The notes beneath the pieces were generated by a model that did not search any database, was not told the origin of the DNA, and was given only the letters and a program-made list of their open reading frames with translations. Positions 10,800-23,119 of a stretch of DNA of 64,000 nt are shown piece by piece. Positions within the stretch are counted from its first letter, which is position 1. The number at the start of each line of letters is the position of its first letter. The DNA comes from Agarophyton chilense. Its lineage: Eukaryota > Rhodophyta > Florideophyceae > Gracilariales > Gracilariaceae. The stretch is from positions 186,001 to 250,000 of the forward strand of contig JARGXX010000129.1 of NCBI GenBank assembly GCA_030374765.1, written 5' to 3'. Position numbers and translations under genes: made by a program.

Positions 10800-13700
10800 A
10801 CAGTACACAAGACCAGTATTATATTGCCCTTTAAAATGAAACTTGTGTTCATATTTGTATTGTTAAACAAATTGTGACGTTGACCTTGGCGTCATATTGT
10901 AGAGCGTGCAGATCGAAAAAAAAAATATGTCACAAATGTTTTTACGAAGACGTATCACACAATAACTGACACTCAATTTCACGAGTGTCTTCTTTAAAAT
11001 GAGATAAAGGACCGCTTGTAGATTGCTAGATTTTATACAAAACAGTGTTTTTTATAAAATCGCTTATAGGTTTAAGGACGTGCTTCAGTTTTCGGGCAAT
11101 ATTAGCCGAGATCATGCTTTCGTAGTCCAAGCGAATAATTTGCAGCGGTTTCTGGCGAGAAAGAGGGGGTACACGGTCCATAATTATGCTCTATATAGTG
11201 TAAAGGATATGTTGGTGAAACAGTTTCTGACTAATAAATTTTTATTCGGTGAACAATGGGCTCTACAGTATACAAAATAATTTTGGCGCGGTTTTGGAAG
11301 GGGATATATATTTTCGGAAACCACTTTGTAAATGTGGATTGCCATTGGTGTTGCTGACTTCACTTTTGTGTAGAAGTAATGCTATGGATTCTGTCAAGGG
11401 TTATTAAGAAATATGTGAAATTTTTGAAAGTTTTTTGACTAGTATGTACGTTGTAATTGTGGACTCATATGAAAACATTAGGACTTTTAGATCTGGCCTA
11501 AAACATGAGGCCAAAGATATGGTATAAGAGGTGAATATTCCGAGTAGATAGACACCTCATGATACTTTGTTTTGAATTATTTCACTTTTTTTTGAAGATA
11601 GTTCAATCATACACTAGTGAATCATGTTCTTGATTGAGTTTTTACAATGCTCTGCACTGATCTGTTCTGCTCTCTGTCCTGTCCTTGGGTCAATTTTTCT
11701 TTTTTTAATCGTTTAAACTCTCTCGGGGCGATTTATTCTTGAGTTTGATTCTTATCGACTTGTATCGCCCGCAGCATGCTTTTTGGAATGCAAAATACTA
11801 CCCGCTCAACACATAATTCGTTGCCCGGTGGTGTCCCCGCGGTTCTTCCGTACCTCGATCCGCCCATCTTTCCAACCAAAAGGCTTTTAAATGCCTAAAA
11901 AGTTTCGTTGGAAAGCTCTTCGTGTTTGCTACCCGTAAAGTGCAAAACGCTGCACCATCTCAAACACATCTGTTTAGGTGATTGGATATAATTTGTAACG
12001 CGTGCGCTGCTTATATTTGGACACGATAGAACTCATAAATTTAGTTGGAATTCAACTGTAAAGTTGGGCTTGACAAACTAGAACAAAGACACAATCAATA
12101 ACGGTTTTGCTTTTTTTCGCTTTCGCACGACTCCTCTCGGCTACTTTTGCAAGCTTTTGATGGCACTACTGTGATCTCTTTTGCTGTAAGTTGGGTTGTA
12201 CTCATTGCTATATTCTAATTCAAAGTCTGGACTACGAAGAAGAGAACAAGTAATCGGATGTATAATCTTTACGTAGTGTGCATGAGCAGAATGGTCGTGA
12301 GAAGAGTTGTGCTTCGATGAACGGGGCTCAGCGAACGCTGCTCTAGTGGTAAACGGGTCTGCAATGTTGGTGTTTGAAGCGACACATTTTATTTTTTCGA
12401 ACATTATAAATGTTGGACACTCACGCATTCATGTTCTTGAACGACATGTTAATAACGTTAACAAGTCGTCGAAAAAATTATAGAAAAATAAACCGTATTT
12501 ATGTTCATGACGTCACTTTTCTGCCTGCACTGTACACCGGAAACGCACTCCGCAACAGCTCGTTCTCAGATGGATCCCCCCCCCCCCCCCAGTTAGCCTA
12601 GAACTTTTAATTGTTTTTTGTACCAGCGTGAAACTTATTACAAACCTTTCGAATGATTTCTTATTAGAGAGTGCGCATGTCGAACGTGCATCCCACCGGT
12701 GGTAGTGTCGCCACAATCCTCTTTATTTCTTCGTTATGCACGCTGCAGTTGGCGGCCGGAAATCTTTAGTGAAAGCTGCGCACAAGTTTGTGGCTTGTTT
12801 TTAAAATATGGTTGTTAGCAGAACAGATGAAAGAGTAAAAGAAAACTTTGGGTTAAACCCGTGAAACGGCGGCATTCTCATAGAAACTGTCCACCATCGT
12901 TTTGCGTCCTCTGGCTCGAGTGCTGCGTTGTTGAAGTCTTTGTTTGTCCGTTGCTTATTTCCTGTGACACAGAGCTTGGAAGACTGATATTGCACTCAGT
13001 ACGCAACAGATGTTGAAAGTGTTAGTGTTTGCGGTCGGTGAGCTGGTGGCAGCCATGATATTTGTGTGGTTAGGCAGTTTTCGTTTTTATTTTGCGCGAC
13101 AGTCGGGAGAAAGGGGTTCGTGGATCACGAATTTGCCATGAGAACACATGGATATCGAGGAAGCATCATGCTGTGGTGAAGTGGAGCGGTGCGGATCGTT
13201 TAATCGTGTGAACTGCCCTCGTTACAGTCACGAGTGAAGTTTGCATGACTGTTTTGCAGTACGATTAACGCGAAATGATGCAGACGAGTATCACTCCTCA
13301 AGAGGCTTCCGACCAGAGGCTCGCAAAGTAGCGCTCGATACATAGTGCGGCTGCAAACGGTTGCGGGTCACTTTTTACGCTGCGGAGATGTTGGTAGCAC
13401 GGTAGCGTCCGTCAAGAAACCGATATAAGCGCTTGGGGTTTTTGTCCGTAATGATTGTGATTTGCGCAAAATTAGATATTATTTTTTATCAGAAATGCGG
13501 GGTGCTGGAGCACTGCGGTTCTTTTGGGATTTATTGAAAATAAACAAGATTTGGCAAGCGCGCGTTGGTGGGCCGTATCTGTTAAATGTAAAAAGCGGTT
13601 GTGTTAAAGAATCATTGTCTAAGTGGTTGTGATACACAGTGATTTATGAAATATTGTATCAGTGATCATCAGTGGTTGCCACGAAATAGATGCATTCGCC

Positions 13701-16400
13701 ATATAAGACCTGACAGACTCTTGACTTTAGACATGCCGTTCTTGATCCCTCTTAATAGGCCAACTGTTCACTGTTGATATCTCTGTTCATAGTGTACCCC
13801 TCGTTAGCACCGCGAAACGTTTATCAGCTTTTAGTAGTGACACCGCGCCAGTGATTTTAAGCAAAGAAATAAAAGCACTTGATACATACTCGAAAATACC
13901 AGCCCCAAATAAAGCAAGACAAGAAATCAAAAAGCCGAAAGAAATAACAAGTGCACTAGATATAAAGTGCAATTGAAAGTATAATCAAAACTTTTCAGGC
14001 ATTAATACTGCAAAACATAAAGTTTAGATGGAATAAAATGAAATATTACAAAGCCTATATCAATGTGTGAACAATGAATGTATATATTGGTATAGTTTTA
14101 AAAACAATATTGTTATTCTTTTTGAATTTGGATTCATAAATAATAATTTTATAATAAACTTTGAAATCTTAAGTTACACAAAACTTGATATAAACTAAAC
14201 AGAATTTTGCATCCTTCTTTTTCAATGGGCACCTTGCCACGAGACATTATGGTTACAGCTATCTAAATACAACCTTCATCAGCCTTTAATATTTTGATAG
14301 ATGCTTTGGACAACACGGCACTTAAAACGGACATTATTGGATGGTAACGGCGGGTAAACACTCTATGTTGAGATTTAAAACCGAAAATGATGCCAGAGGC
14401 GTAATTCAATAAATACGTTGGAAGCACATTTAAAGCACAGCGTGCTACACTGATGATGTGATTATACCACGTGTTTGAACTGGATTTCTGGCTGCGTGCG
14501 TCGTTTTCTATAGTATTTTTTCAGCAATGAGCTTAGCCCCTTCGCTAATTTAGAATTATTTGGATAAATTTAATGAAATAAGGAGGCGCATCTCAAGCGT
14601 AACTGTTTATGTTTACGTTGTGAGGATGACCACTTTGGTTTGGGTGACTGATGAGGTACGCATTCACCAAGCATGGCCACCAGCGTCGCTATTATAAATA
14701 ACAGCAATCAATAGACTGCTTACAGTGTTTATAGTTTGTACAGTGTATCATAAAAATAAGCTTTGTGTTTTTTTGTTTCCCAGACATGCCGGCGAGTTGC
14801 ATGATCTTCTAACAACGTGGTGTTATTGAGCACGACGTTTTTATTTGATGTTTTGGTAGCTGGTGCTGCCAAATTATCGAGTTGGAATGGTGCACAGTTG
14901 GATAATAGTGTGATGAGTTTGGAAACGTTTCAGATGTGTGCAACACAAACAAAAGTCAGTATTTAAACGCAATATATAAAAACTATGTGAACCACTTTTG
15001 TTAATATGAAAAAAAAGGGTTTTTGCGGTGAGTTATACGCCAAGTGATTCGATTGTGTGCATGAAAATATTTTAACAGTGCAAAATGAGTTTATTATTTT
15101 GAAAAAGATGATTTGTAGTCATTGAAGAAAATAGACACGGATGGTGCTAAGAAATGGTTGGCGTGGCACATAAAAAGAAGAAGGCCCGTTTGTTGAGCTG
15201 AGTTGAGCAGAGTTGCAAGGACGCGACGTGAGGCGGCCTTGTATGGACAATAAGGAGGGATAGCGGCGGGCAAAGCGTTTTGCAGCTTTTGTTGAGGAGC
15301 CACCAAGGGGTTTTGACTGCGCCTTTCCATGTAGGCAAAATGCATTTTTCTTTGCAAGCTGAGTATGTGGTTTTAAAGAAATTGTGTGTACAGCGCTTTG
15401 GGCAAATAATTGGTTCATTACTAAATTAGCTGAGTGCAATTGTAGTTGTGATGAGAGTCGCGCGCACTGTTAGTTTACGCAAAAGCGGGACGCGTTTGAC
15501 CGGTCCGTTTCACACGCGTCACAGTAAGTTTTGGTGTATGAAGAGGTTGTTAGCGATTAGCGTCACATGGAATAGGACAAAGCAAGCTGAACAAGCACTT
15601 TTTTTTGGCGCATGACGCAAGGTGTCGGTCGACGACGCATTGTTTTTACGTGCTAAACACAGGTTTGCGAGGATGGGTGACAAAACGCCTTGGCATGATG
15701 CTGACTCAAGTTGAAGACACGAGGGACTGATGACAAGGTGCAGGGAGCGAAAGAACACAAGTGAAGAAAACTGGATTACAAGCGCAACGTTGTGATTTGC
15801 AGGTGTGCGGCGGGGGCGGGTGTGAAGGAAGGAAGGCAGCAGCTGGTGGACAACAATGGTGGACAACAATGGTGGACTCGTTGTGCACGAGACGCGGCGA
15901 GGGAAGCGTTGTTTTTGGATTGTATTGGCGGCCTTTTGCGCGAGATGGTGTGGAAACGGGCCAGTTTGGAAATTACACAGCGCCGAGCTTTTTGACAGGT
16001 TGCGCGCGTGTACCGTTTGCACGCCTTAGCAGAGAATTGATTTGCGGGAGAAAAAAGAAAAAAGAAAAATCTAAATAAAAACAGGCGCGTTGCTTCAAAC
16101 GCGCGAAGGTGATGTAGGTTGAACGCGGCGCGCGCCTTGCGCACAAGCTGTGACAGCGCGCATGTGCGCGCGCAGCCGCGGAGTCCAAAGCGCCCCGAGT
16201 CTGGCGCGTCTCCGGCAAGAGAGAGAGCAAGCGAACGCACGTACACACACACGCTCGCGCCAGCCGAGAGAGACACAAAACCGCTCCAAAGCCCAAGCAA
16301 CGACGCGCCACGCGACGCCTCTCCACGCCACGACACGCCACGCGCCGCCGGCGCGCTAACTTAAATCCCCCCCCGCGGCGCACAGCAAGCGCAAGCGGCG
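10800..16400. other. Long gene-poor stretch
   Basis: AT-rich to about 15 kb, then increasingly GC-rich. Small frames occur (for example 11023-11280 plus, 85 codons; 13787-13972 minus, 61 hydrophobic codons) but no motif supports any as a gene. A run of 15 C lies near 12577-12591. I see nothing else that can be defended. Confidence 0.4.
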
Positions 16401-16454
16401 CTCGCGTGTCTTTTTGTTCGCCGCCGTTTTTCATGCTTTTGTGCTTTCTGCCAA

Positions 16455-16475
16455 AAGCATATATACAGAGAAGAA
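16455..16475 (+). promoter_or_regulatory. Possible TATA box upstream of the poly-Q gene
   Basis: gcatatatacag lies in otherwise GC-rich DNA, about 640 bp before the preferred start codon at 17099 and 360 bp before the alternative one at 16820. A promoter function is inferred from position only. Confidence 0.25.
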
Positions 16476-16914
16476 AGAAAAGAAAGAAAAAAAAAAAAAA
16501 CTTTTTGTGTCACACAAAAGCGGCGCGCCAAAAGTAGGAGGTACGACGCGGAGGCCGCCGCCGATCGCGCATAACATACGTCGCGTACGAATGGTGCGTG
16601 ACACGCGCGCGCGCAACAAAAGTGGCCGCTGTAAGACGCGCTGTGCGCAGAATGTGCGGCGGTGTGAAAACGAAATAAAAACACTCGCATGAGGGGGGAC
16701 GGGGGGGAGGAGGGCGACGACGCGCTGTGGTGCGTCGTGCGCGTGTGACAAACAGCAAGTAGTTGCGGTTTGGGTGCGCGTGGCGCGCGTGGCGCGCGTG
16801 GCGCAGCTGTGTGCCGGCGATGGGCGCGGAGTGCGCGCGTCGCACCTTCAATGAGCGCGCGACCCGCGCGTGGCAAACGCACATCTCGCTCCGCCCCGCC
16901 CGCCCCCGTCGCCG

Positions 16915-16948
<34 letters not shown>

Positions 16949-17098
16949 CGTCGTCGTCACCGTCGTCACCGTCGTCACCGTCGTCCGTCTTTGCCTGTGT
17001 CCTTTCTCCGCCGCCGTCCTTCTCGCCGCGCCCGCGTCCGTCGCACCGCCGCGCGCCCCCTCGTCGTCGTCGCCGTCGCCGTCGTTGCCGCCCGTCCC

Positions 17099-19075
17099 AT
17101 GGAGCCGCGTCGCGCGCTGCCTTCGTCCGCGGCTGCTTCCGCGGCGGCCGCCGCCGCCGCCGCCGCCGCCGCGGATGCCGCGGATGCCGCGGATGCCGCG
17201 GCTTCCGCCGCTGCCGCCCCGCATCCGACGTACGCCCCGCCTCCGTTGCCGCCGCCGCCGTCGCACGCGTTTGCGTTCCATGGCGGTGCGTCGCACCACG
17301 CCTCGGCGCTGTACGCCGCGCCGTCGCCGCCGCTGCCGCCGCACTACCAGCAGCAGCGCCATCAGCAACAGCATGAGCATGAGCAACAGCAGCAGCGCCA
17401 TGCGCATGAGCATGAGCAACAGCAACAGCGCCATCAGCAACAGCATGAGCATGAACAACAGCAACAGCGCGCGCTTCATCTCGATCCGCGTCATCCGCCG
17501 CATGCCGCCCACCTGCAGCAGCTGCAGCAGCAGCAGCAACGCCAGCAACAACAACAGCAACGATACCACCACCACCAACAACAACAACAACAACAACAAC
17601 AACACCACCACCAACAACAACTACAACAGCAGCACCCCCACCACCTCGCGCACGCGCACCGCCAACAGCAGCAACAGCTCCAAGCGCAGTACCAGCACCA
17701 CCAGTACGCGCTGCACATGGCGCCGCCGCCGCTGTCGTCATCAAACACTCAACCGACAGCGCCGTCGGCGGGGGGCGCGTCGCAGCCGCTCACATCACAG
17801 CCGTATGCGCTGCCGCCACAGCCACACAGTCCATGCAAACGTCACCGCGCCGAGGCAAACGTCATCTCCGCGGCCGCTCCGCCGGCGCCCTTGCGACCGT
17901 CTCCGCCTCCGCCTCCGCCTCCGCCTCCGCTGTCGCGAGCGGGCGGTCACCAGTCGCCCGCGCCGTTCCTACATGCGCTGCATCCACCGCTTCCGTCGTT
18001 TCCCCGCTCGCCGCGCAAGACGGCCGCCTGCTCGCAGGCCTTGTACGCGCTGCCGCTGCCCAACCCCGGCCGCGCCCACCGCTTTTGTCAGGCGTGCGAT
18101 CACGTAAGTTTTATATATATATATATATATATATCTATGTATATGTATATATCTATATGTATGCATCTTTCCATTATATACACACGACGCTCAATACTGT
18201 GGCGGTTTCGATGTGCGGCACGCGCGCGCGCTAACTTGAGCTTTTGTGTTATCGGTTTGCTCTCTCTCTCTCTTTCTCTCTCTCGTATCTCGTACCACGG
18301 CTCGCAGATCAATCACGTGCGGCGGAAACTGTGCGAAAAGTGCGGCGCGCCCAAGCCGAGCGCGCTGCGATCGGCCATCGGCGTGTCAAGAGCGGCGCCG
18401 CATATCCGCAAGCCCAACCGCCAACCGTCGCTTGGCGGTGGCGGTGGCGGCGGCGGCGGTGGCGGTGGCGGCGGCAGCGGCGGCGGCGGCAGCAGCAGCA
18501 GCAGCAGCAAGACGCAGCAGCACCATCGGTCGCCGGTGCTGACCATTTGCTCGCCGTCCGCCGCAGAGGACATGGCTTTGTTGTCGGGCGGTGCGCCCAT
18601 GATGGGTGCGCCGCTTCTGCAGGGTTCGGCGCAGGCGCGCCACAACGCGTCGGCTAGGGACGTTGTGGCGGCGGCGGCGGCCGCGCAGGGTCTGCTGACG
18701 CAGGGGCTTGGGCACGGTGCCTCGGGTGTGGGCGCACAACGCGCGTTGGACGCGCAGGTGGTGGTGCCGCCGCCCATGGCGTGGGATGCGCACGCGCACG
18801 CTCAACAACAACAGCAGCACGCGGGGCAGGGAATGATGTATGGCGGCGACATGTACGCGACGGGAGGGGCGGCGCGGTGCGACGAGCGCGGCAACAGCGG
18901 GGGCGGTGGTGGTGGTGGCGAGTACATTGGGGGGGGCTCGGCGAGATGGGGAGGGGGGGGCATGTCGCACAACGTGGCGCACGTGGGGGCGGCGGAAATG
19001 CTGGACGACGTACGAGCTGGAGCTGACGATGGTCGCTTCGCCATCGATTCTCTCATGCGACACAACGGCGAGTAA
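17099..19075 (+). CDS. Low-complexity (A/P/Q/H/G-rich) zinc-ribbon protein, two exons
   Basis: Exons 17099-18103 and 18308-19075 give about 590 residues. I chose ATG 17099 (cccATGG). An in-frame ATG at 16820 would add an Arg-rich leader made by a CGT repeat. Domains: poly-Ala (about residues 8-30), Pro/Ala (35-80), Gln/His/Glu tracts (about 83-200), Pro-rich (250-290), then a C-x2-C-x10-C-x2-C zinc ribbon (C330, C333, C344, C347). The central sequence of the ribbon is DHINHVRRKL. After it come poly-Gly/Ser (about 377-405), a Q/H patch and an acidic end. The intron splits the zinc ribbon exactly between its two halves. Homopolymer tracts of this kind are typical of nuclear transcription or RNA-binding proteins, so a nuclear role is likely but unproven. 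The zinc ribbon resembles short C4 ribbons of the NHVRRKxCxxCG kind. Very high GC marks it off from the surrounding AT-rich DNA. Confidence 0.7.
   Translation: MEPRRALPSSAAASAAAAAAAAAAADAADAADAAASAAAAPHPTYAPPPLPPPPSHAFAFHGGASHHASALYAAPSPPLPPHYQQQRHQQQHEHEQQQQRHAHEHEQQQQRHQQQHEHEQQQQRALHLDPRHPPHAAHLQQLQQQQQRQQQQQQRYHHHQQQQQQQQQHHHQQQLQQQHPHHLAHAHRQQQQQLQAQYQHHQYALHMAPPPLSSSNTQPTAPSAGGASQPLTSQPYALPPQPHSPCKRHRAEANVISAAAPPAPLRPSPPPPPPPPPLSRAGGHQSPAPFLHALHPPLPSFPRSPRKTAACSQALYALPLPNPGRAHRFCQACDHVSFIYIYIYISMYMYISICMHLSIIYTRRSILWRFRCAARARANLSFCVIGLLSLSLSLSRISYHGSQINHVRRKLCEKCGAPKPSALRSAIGVSRAAPHIRKPNRQPSLGGGGGGGGGGGGGGSGGGGSSSSSSKTQQHHRSPVLTICSPSAAEDMALLSGGAPMMGAPLLQGSAQARHNASARDVVAAAAAAQGLLTQGLGHGASGVGAQRALDAQVVVPPPMAWDAHAHAQQQQQHAGQGMMYGGDMYATGGAARCDERGNSGGGGGGGEYIGGGSARWGGGGMSHNVAHVGAAEMLDDVRAGADDGRFAIDSLMRHNGE
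18104..18307 (+). other. Phase-0 intron in the poly-Q zinc-ribbon gene
   Basis: Donor CAC|gtaagt at 18104 and acceptor ctcgcag|ATC at 18307. The 204-bp intron holds a TA-rich microsatellite near 18113-18160 and a CT tract near 18260-18290 that serves as polypyrimidine tract. Its length is a multiple of three and it contains no stop in the host frame, so a retained-intron transcript would remain readable. Splicing joins the two Cys pairs of the zinc ribbon. Confidence 0.8.
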
Positions 19076-21960
19076 TAGCAGAAAGACGCGCGCGCGTGTG
19101 ATTGGACGCTTGTGGGCGCGTGCTGCGCGCGCTGTGCCGCCGCTTGCGCTTGCGTCTACTGCGCTTGCGTGTACTGCGCTGTAACAGTAAAGACGCGTCG
19201 CGCTGCCAAACTGCGAGGAGATGGTACGACACCGACGCGTGTGTGTGTGTGGTAAACACAGCGGCGCTTTGCTTGCTTTTTGCACCTTGACGTGTGGCGC
19301 GGTGGAAACAACATTGCTACTGCCTACTGCCCCTGCGCGCTGGCTGGCTGGCTGGCTCGCTCCCCACTACTCGCCCAATTCCACATTCCAAGTGCCGTCC
19401 AAACGTGCGTCGCCACAAAAAGAGCGCTTGCCGTTGCGACTGTCCGCCCGTCAAGCGCGCGCGCTTTCGATTCCGAATATATATTCTCAATTTATTGCGC
19501 ACCAATCAACCAAGTGCACCCTTTGAGTGCGTTTTAACACATTTGTTCTCTCCGATACGTTGCTGTTTGCTGTACACACACATCAACTTGTATATACTGC
19601 GCATACATTTTCTCTCCAAACGCTCCTTCTCTACATGCATTAGCTTAAATATATATATTTATATTTTCATCATCGCGTATAACCCTCGTGCTTATAAAAA
19701 AAAATCATTTTATGTATATTATGCTTCACACTGCCATTTTTTTCTGTTCACGTTTGGTGAGCATTACAAAACAAAACAAAAACATTATACCAACTCTACC
19801 ACTCAGATAAACTCGTTTGTTTTGTATCTTTTGCGCTGCCCGCAGTGCAAACACCACTCCCGTCCTGTTTCATCATACTCTCGGAACCACGTACACACAT
19901 CTTTTTCGCTACGTCACCTTTCGTTCGTCACAAACAAACCCCTTGCACACAATGCACCGAGAAACCACCGACATTTTCTACACATACCACGTACATATAT
20001 ATAATATTGAATAAACAACCGATTTTCCTACATGCTTGCTGCTACACTTGACATAGTGGCAACAGTCCACAGCCTTACATTGCGCCGTTTTTTTAGAGCC
20101 ACATGCAAAATGCCAACCCTTCAGAGCAACTTGACCTCTTCTTTGATTGTTGCACAGCGAGTGAATGCCAAAACCGCCCCCACGCCGTAATCGAATCCAG
20201 TCCCCCCCTCATCCCTCCTTCCGAATCTCAAAAGTACAATACCTACTCACATCAACGCCAACCACTGCTTTCGACCTCACTCAAAAGCTTTTCACAACCG
20301 CCGAGTGCGCTCTTGTGCATACTTTTGAAAACCCCCATCTCGTGTTTCTCGAACACCACCAAAACATGCACACTCCTTACCACTCCTTACCACTCCTTAC
20401 CACTCCTTACCACTCCTCCTCCTCCTCCATCCAGTTCAAAACAGCCATGAAACCATCTGCAAATATGCGTCCTACAGTAGCAAGTGCAAAACTTTAAAAA
20501 AAAAGATAAAAAAAAAAGTATGCCACGTCTATGACTGCCGCACGCGTTATTATTGCAAATTATACGCACACTGTCAACGTCACCTCAATAAATGTAACAA
20601 GCGCACACAACGCCCGTGTGCTTCCATCGCGCAAACGCCACCCAAATAGTAGCATGTGCCCTCGACAGTACCAGCGCCGAGTAGCGCCAGGAAAACAAGA
20701 CAAAACATCAACACACACAGACAACAAGAGTGTGTCGCACTTGGAGGCGCAGCGTTACGCAGCTCAACTATCGGAGAGCGCGTGCCAAATCACAAAGCGC
20801 CACCAAGTGTGCTTGCAACCTTACTTTGCTTTGTCCCGGCTGCTGTGCGCGCCGTGTCCTACGTGTGCCATGTGCACCAGTCGAGCTTCCAGCACACACC
20901 TTGTTGGCCGCCGACATCCGCTGCTGAAAAGCCACTGCCCATTGGGGCAGAGCACCTTGACACCCCGACACACAGTGCACACCAAACCCCACGCAATGCG
21001 CTGTATAGCTTATCTACCATTCTTTTCCTGTCTACTTGCGCGTGTCTATCTAACATTGAATACTCCCTCCATCTGAATACCGTTCACGCCTCAAACAAAC
21101 AAACGCACGCGCGTTTCAACCACAACATCAAACTAAACTGCAATCGAGCCTCTCAATCCAAACGTCGTCAACAACTAAAAATCATCAACTCACAAGTGTT
21201 CAACAAACAACAGCGAATCAAAAAGAACAAATACAACAGCATCCAGCATGTAGCAGCAGTCAAAAGCGCCTAGCCTCGTAATAGCGCACGGTTTACACAT
21301 TCCACAGTGTGTTGCAACAACAATCTGCAACTCGAGCTCGAGCTTCGCTTCACCCCTTCCGGGAACACCAATCGGTCGGCTCTGAGCTTCTGTCCACTGT
21401 GTCGGAGCCCGCCTTTACTTTTGTCAGAGCATCGCGCCAATGTTCTTGTATCAGGCGCTTCCTCGCTTCGCGACCCTTGGCACGTTCTGGAACGCTCAAT
21501 TCATCCGTTCTTTGAATTAATCTAACTGTCAGTCTTTGCGACCTTAACAAGTGGTAGCAGTTGCAAGGCAGAAACTACTTTTTTTTTTTTCACAGCCCAG
21601 TTAGGTACCTCCTCTGCAATACAAGCGAATAAACGGTTCTAATGATGCGATCTCGCCAACATTTGTGCGCAAACTTGTTTGAGCAACAAGTAATCGCCTA
21701 TAATACTATTGCGCCATGAAAAAACGCCATAATCAACAAACCGGTTCCACACGTCAGAGCCATCATCTTGCAAATAAAACGGATCAACACGAACGTTCTT
21801 AACTACACCACTTGTTGAGATTACTCGTTTCAAGTCTAGTTATTCTTTAAAGCGATATCATCAACCCCCATGGAAAGCCTTGCAGTAAAGTACAACATGA
21901 AATAGGTTCTACAGGTTAGTAGAGCGGACATAGGCGCCTGTCAACGTTATCATATCGAGC
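19076..21960. other. 3' flank of the poly-Q gene and gene-poor DNA
   Basis: A polyadenylation-type AATAAA lies at 20010-20015, about 935 bp after the stop codon. A tandem repeat of cactccttac (four copies, 20371-20410) merges into a CTC run. No convincing gene is seen to 21.6 kb. A 64-codon minus-strand frame at 21639-21833 (YLQDDGSDVWNRFVDYG) looks coding-like but is unrecognised. Confidence 0.45.
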
Positions 21961-21979
21961 AAGTCGATAAATATAGTTG

Positions 21980-22870
21980 CACTTCTGCGCGCACAACAGC
22001 TCACCAGCCTTGTTAGTACAAATGTTCTCGAATGGTACCGTGAACATCCCAATCGTCTGCTCGACTATCTTACCGCTCATCAGTACCGTCTATACGAAGA
22101 TAGCACTAATTCGCAAGAGTACGGCGTTGACGTTGTGATGTTCATCAGTACGGACACTATGTTACGGAGAATAAATGGTGTTTGTCACTATTGTAGATCT
22201 CAATACTACGCATAGAACCACGACGAATACAATTACGACTGGCATTCGATCTGGTTACATTGGCTTACCAGCAACAGCTTAGCAAAAGTCTTTGACGACC
22301 AAAGGATATCGAAAAAAAAGTTTAAAATATAACTTGAAACATGACTTAAAGACCGATTCAAAGTGCATAAAAGTTATCTGGGATCCGAATGTATTGGATG
22401 CGTAAGATTACTACTGCGTTCGATATCTGTGTGTTTCAGCTCGCTTTTGTAGTCCTTGCTCTCGTCCTCGTACTTGCCACCCCACGAGTTTTGAATTGAA
22501 AGAGAAACGCATTATTTTGTGCCATTGTAATAACATGTGCTTGAAAGCTTCACTTTCAAATGGTATCTCGCGCGTCATCGATGAAAAGTATGCTGAAAAC
22601 AGTGTTCTACGCCCAAACCTACCATACATGATATCCTCCGACAAGGTGGCAGATTGTCTGAACAAAAAAGCCAAGCGCGTTATCTTGGATCGAGTCTACT
22701 TCGATGTGGACCAGCACCACTCGGGGCTATGTTGATTTCTTGCGCAAGCGTCAGCAGTGTTTTTACTGCGACAACGGGCCTCAAACGTCGATCACGACAT
22801 ATGCTTTGACGTTGATCGCCTACATATACTCGATGACGTTGAGCAGTTTCCACTGCTTCTATGCGATTAG
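21980..22870 (+). pseudogene. Unrecognised coding-like relic in two parts
   Basis: Part 1 (about 21980-22330) reads VLEWYREHPNRLLDYLTAH, then GVCHYCRSQYYA, a stop, and YNYDWHSIWLHWL. Part 2 (22496-22869) reads SNGISRVIDEKYAENS, KVADCLNKKAKRVILDRV, a TGA at 22733, then QRASNVDHDICFDVDRLH and a stop at about 22869. Amino-acid composition and the single stops look like a decayed protein gene rather than random DNA. The two parts may be exons of one gene or parts of one mobile element. No family was recognised. Confidence 0.35.
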
Positions 22871-23119
22871 TCCCTGAAGTGCTGCGTCGGGAATCCTAGA
22901 GAGCTTCAACGCATACTTGAATTGAGAAACGTAAAAGAGGTCTAGATAAGAAGGGGGAGAAACAGGAACAGATTGGCTAAGACGCGTAAGAAGCGTATGC
23001 GTAGCGCCAAATAGACCTATTGTATGAATTCAGATACCCGTTTGGCGCCATTGAATACATTTTATGGTAAATGACCCTTTTCTGGTAAATGTTTAAGCCT
23101 TCTATACATGAAAAAGTTG

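Noticed and set aside
16361..17620. 419-codon minus-strand frame rich in Leu, Arg and Thr
   Set aside because: It is the antisense of the CAG/GCC/CGT repeats of the poly-Q gene; triplet repeats keep all frames open. The plus strand has a start context, an intron and a zinc ribbon.
16770..18107. 445-codon plus-strand frame rich in Arg, Ser and Asn in another phase
   Set aside because: Same repeat effect; it ends at the intron and does not continue in the second exon.
19294..20004. 236-codon plus-strand frame after the poly-Q gene
   Set aside because: Composition follows the underlying base composition (His, Ser, Tyr, Ile), has no motif, and overlaps equally long frames in other phases; more likely 3' untranslated DNA.
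20371..20425. Possible CRISPR-like array
   Set aside because: It is a direct 10-bp tandem repeat without spacers, in a eukaryotic genome.
22411..22674. 87-codon minus-strand frame
   Set aside because: It is antisense to the more protein-like plus-strand frame 22496-22869, and has no independent support.
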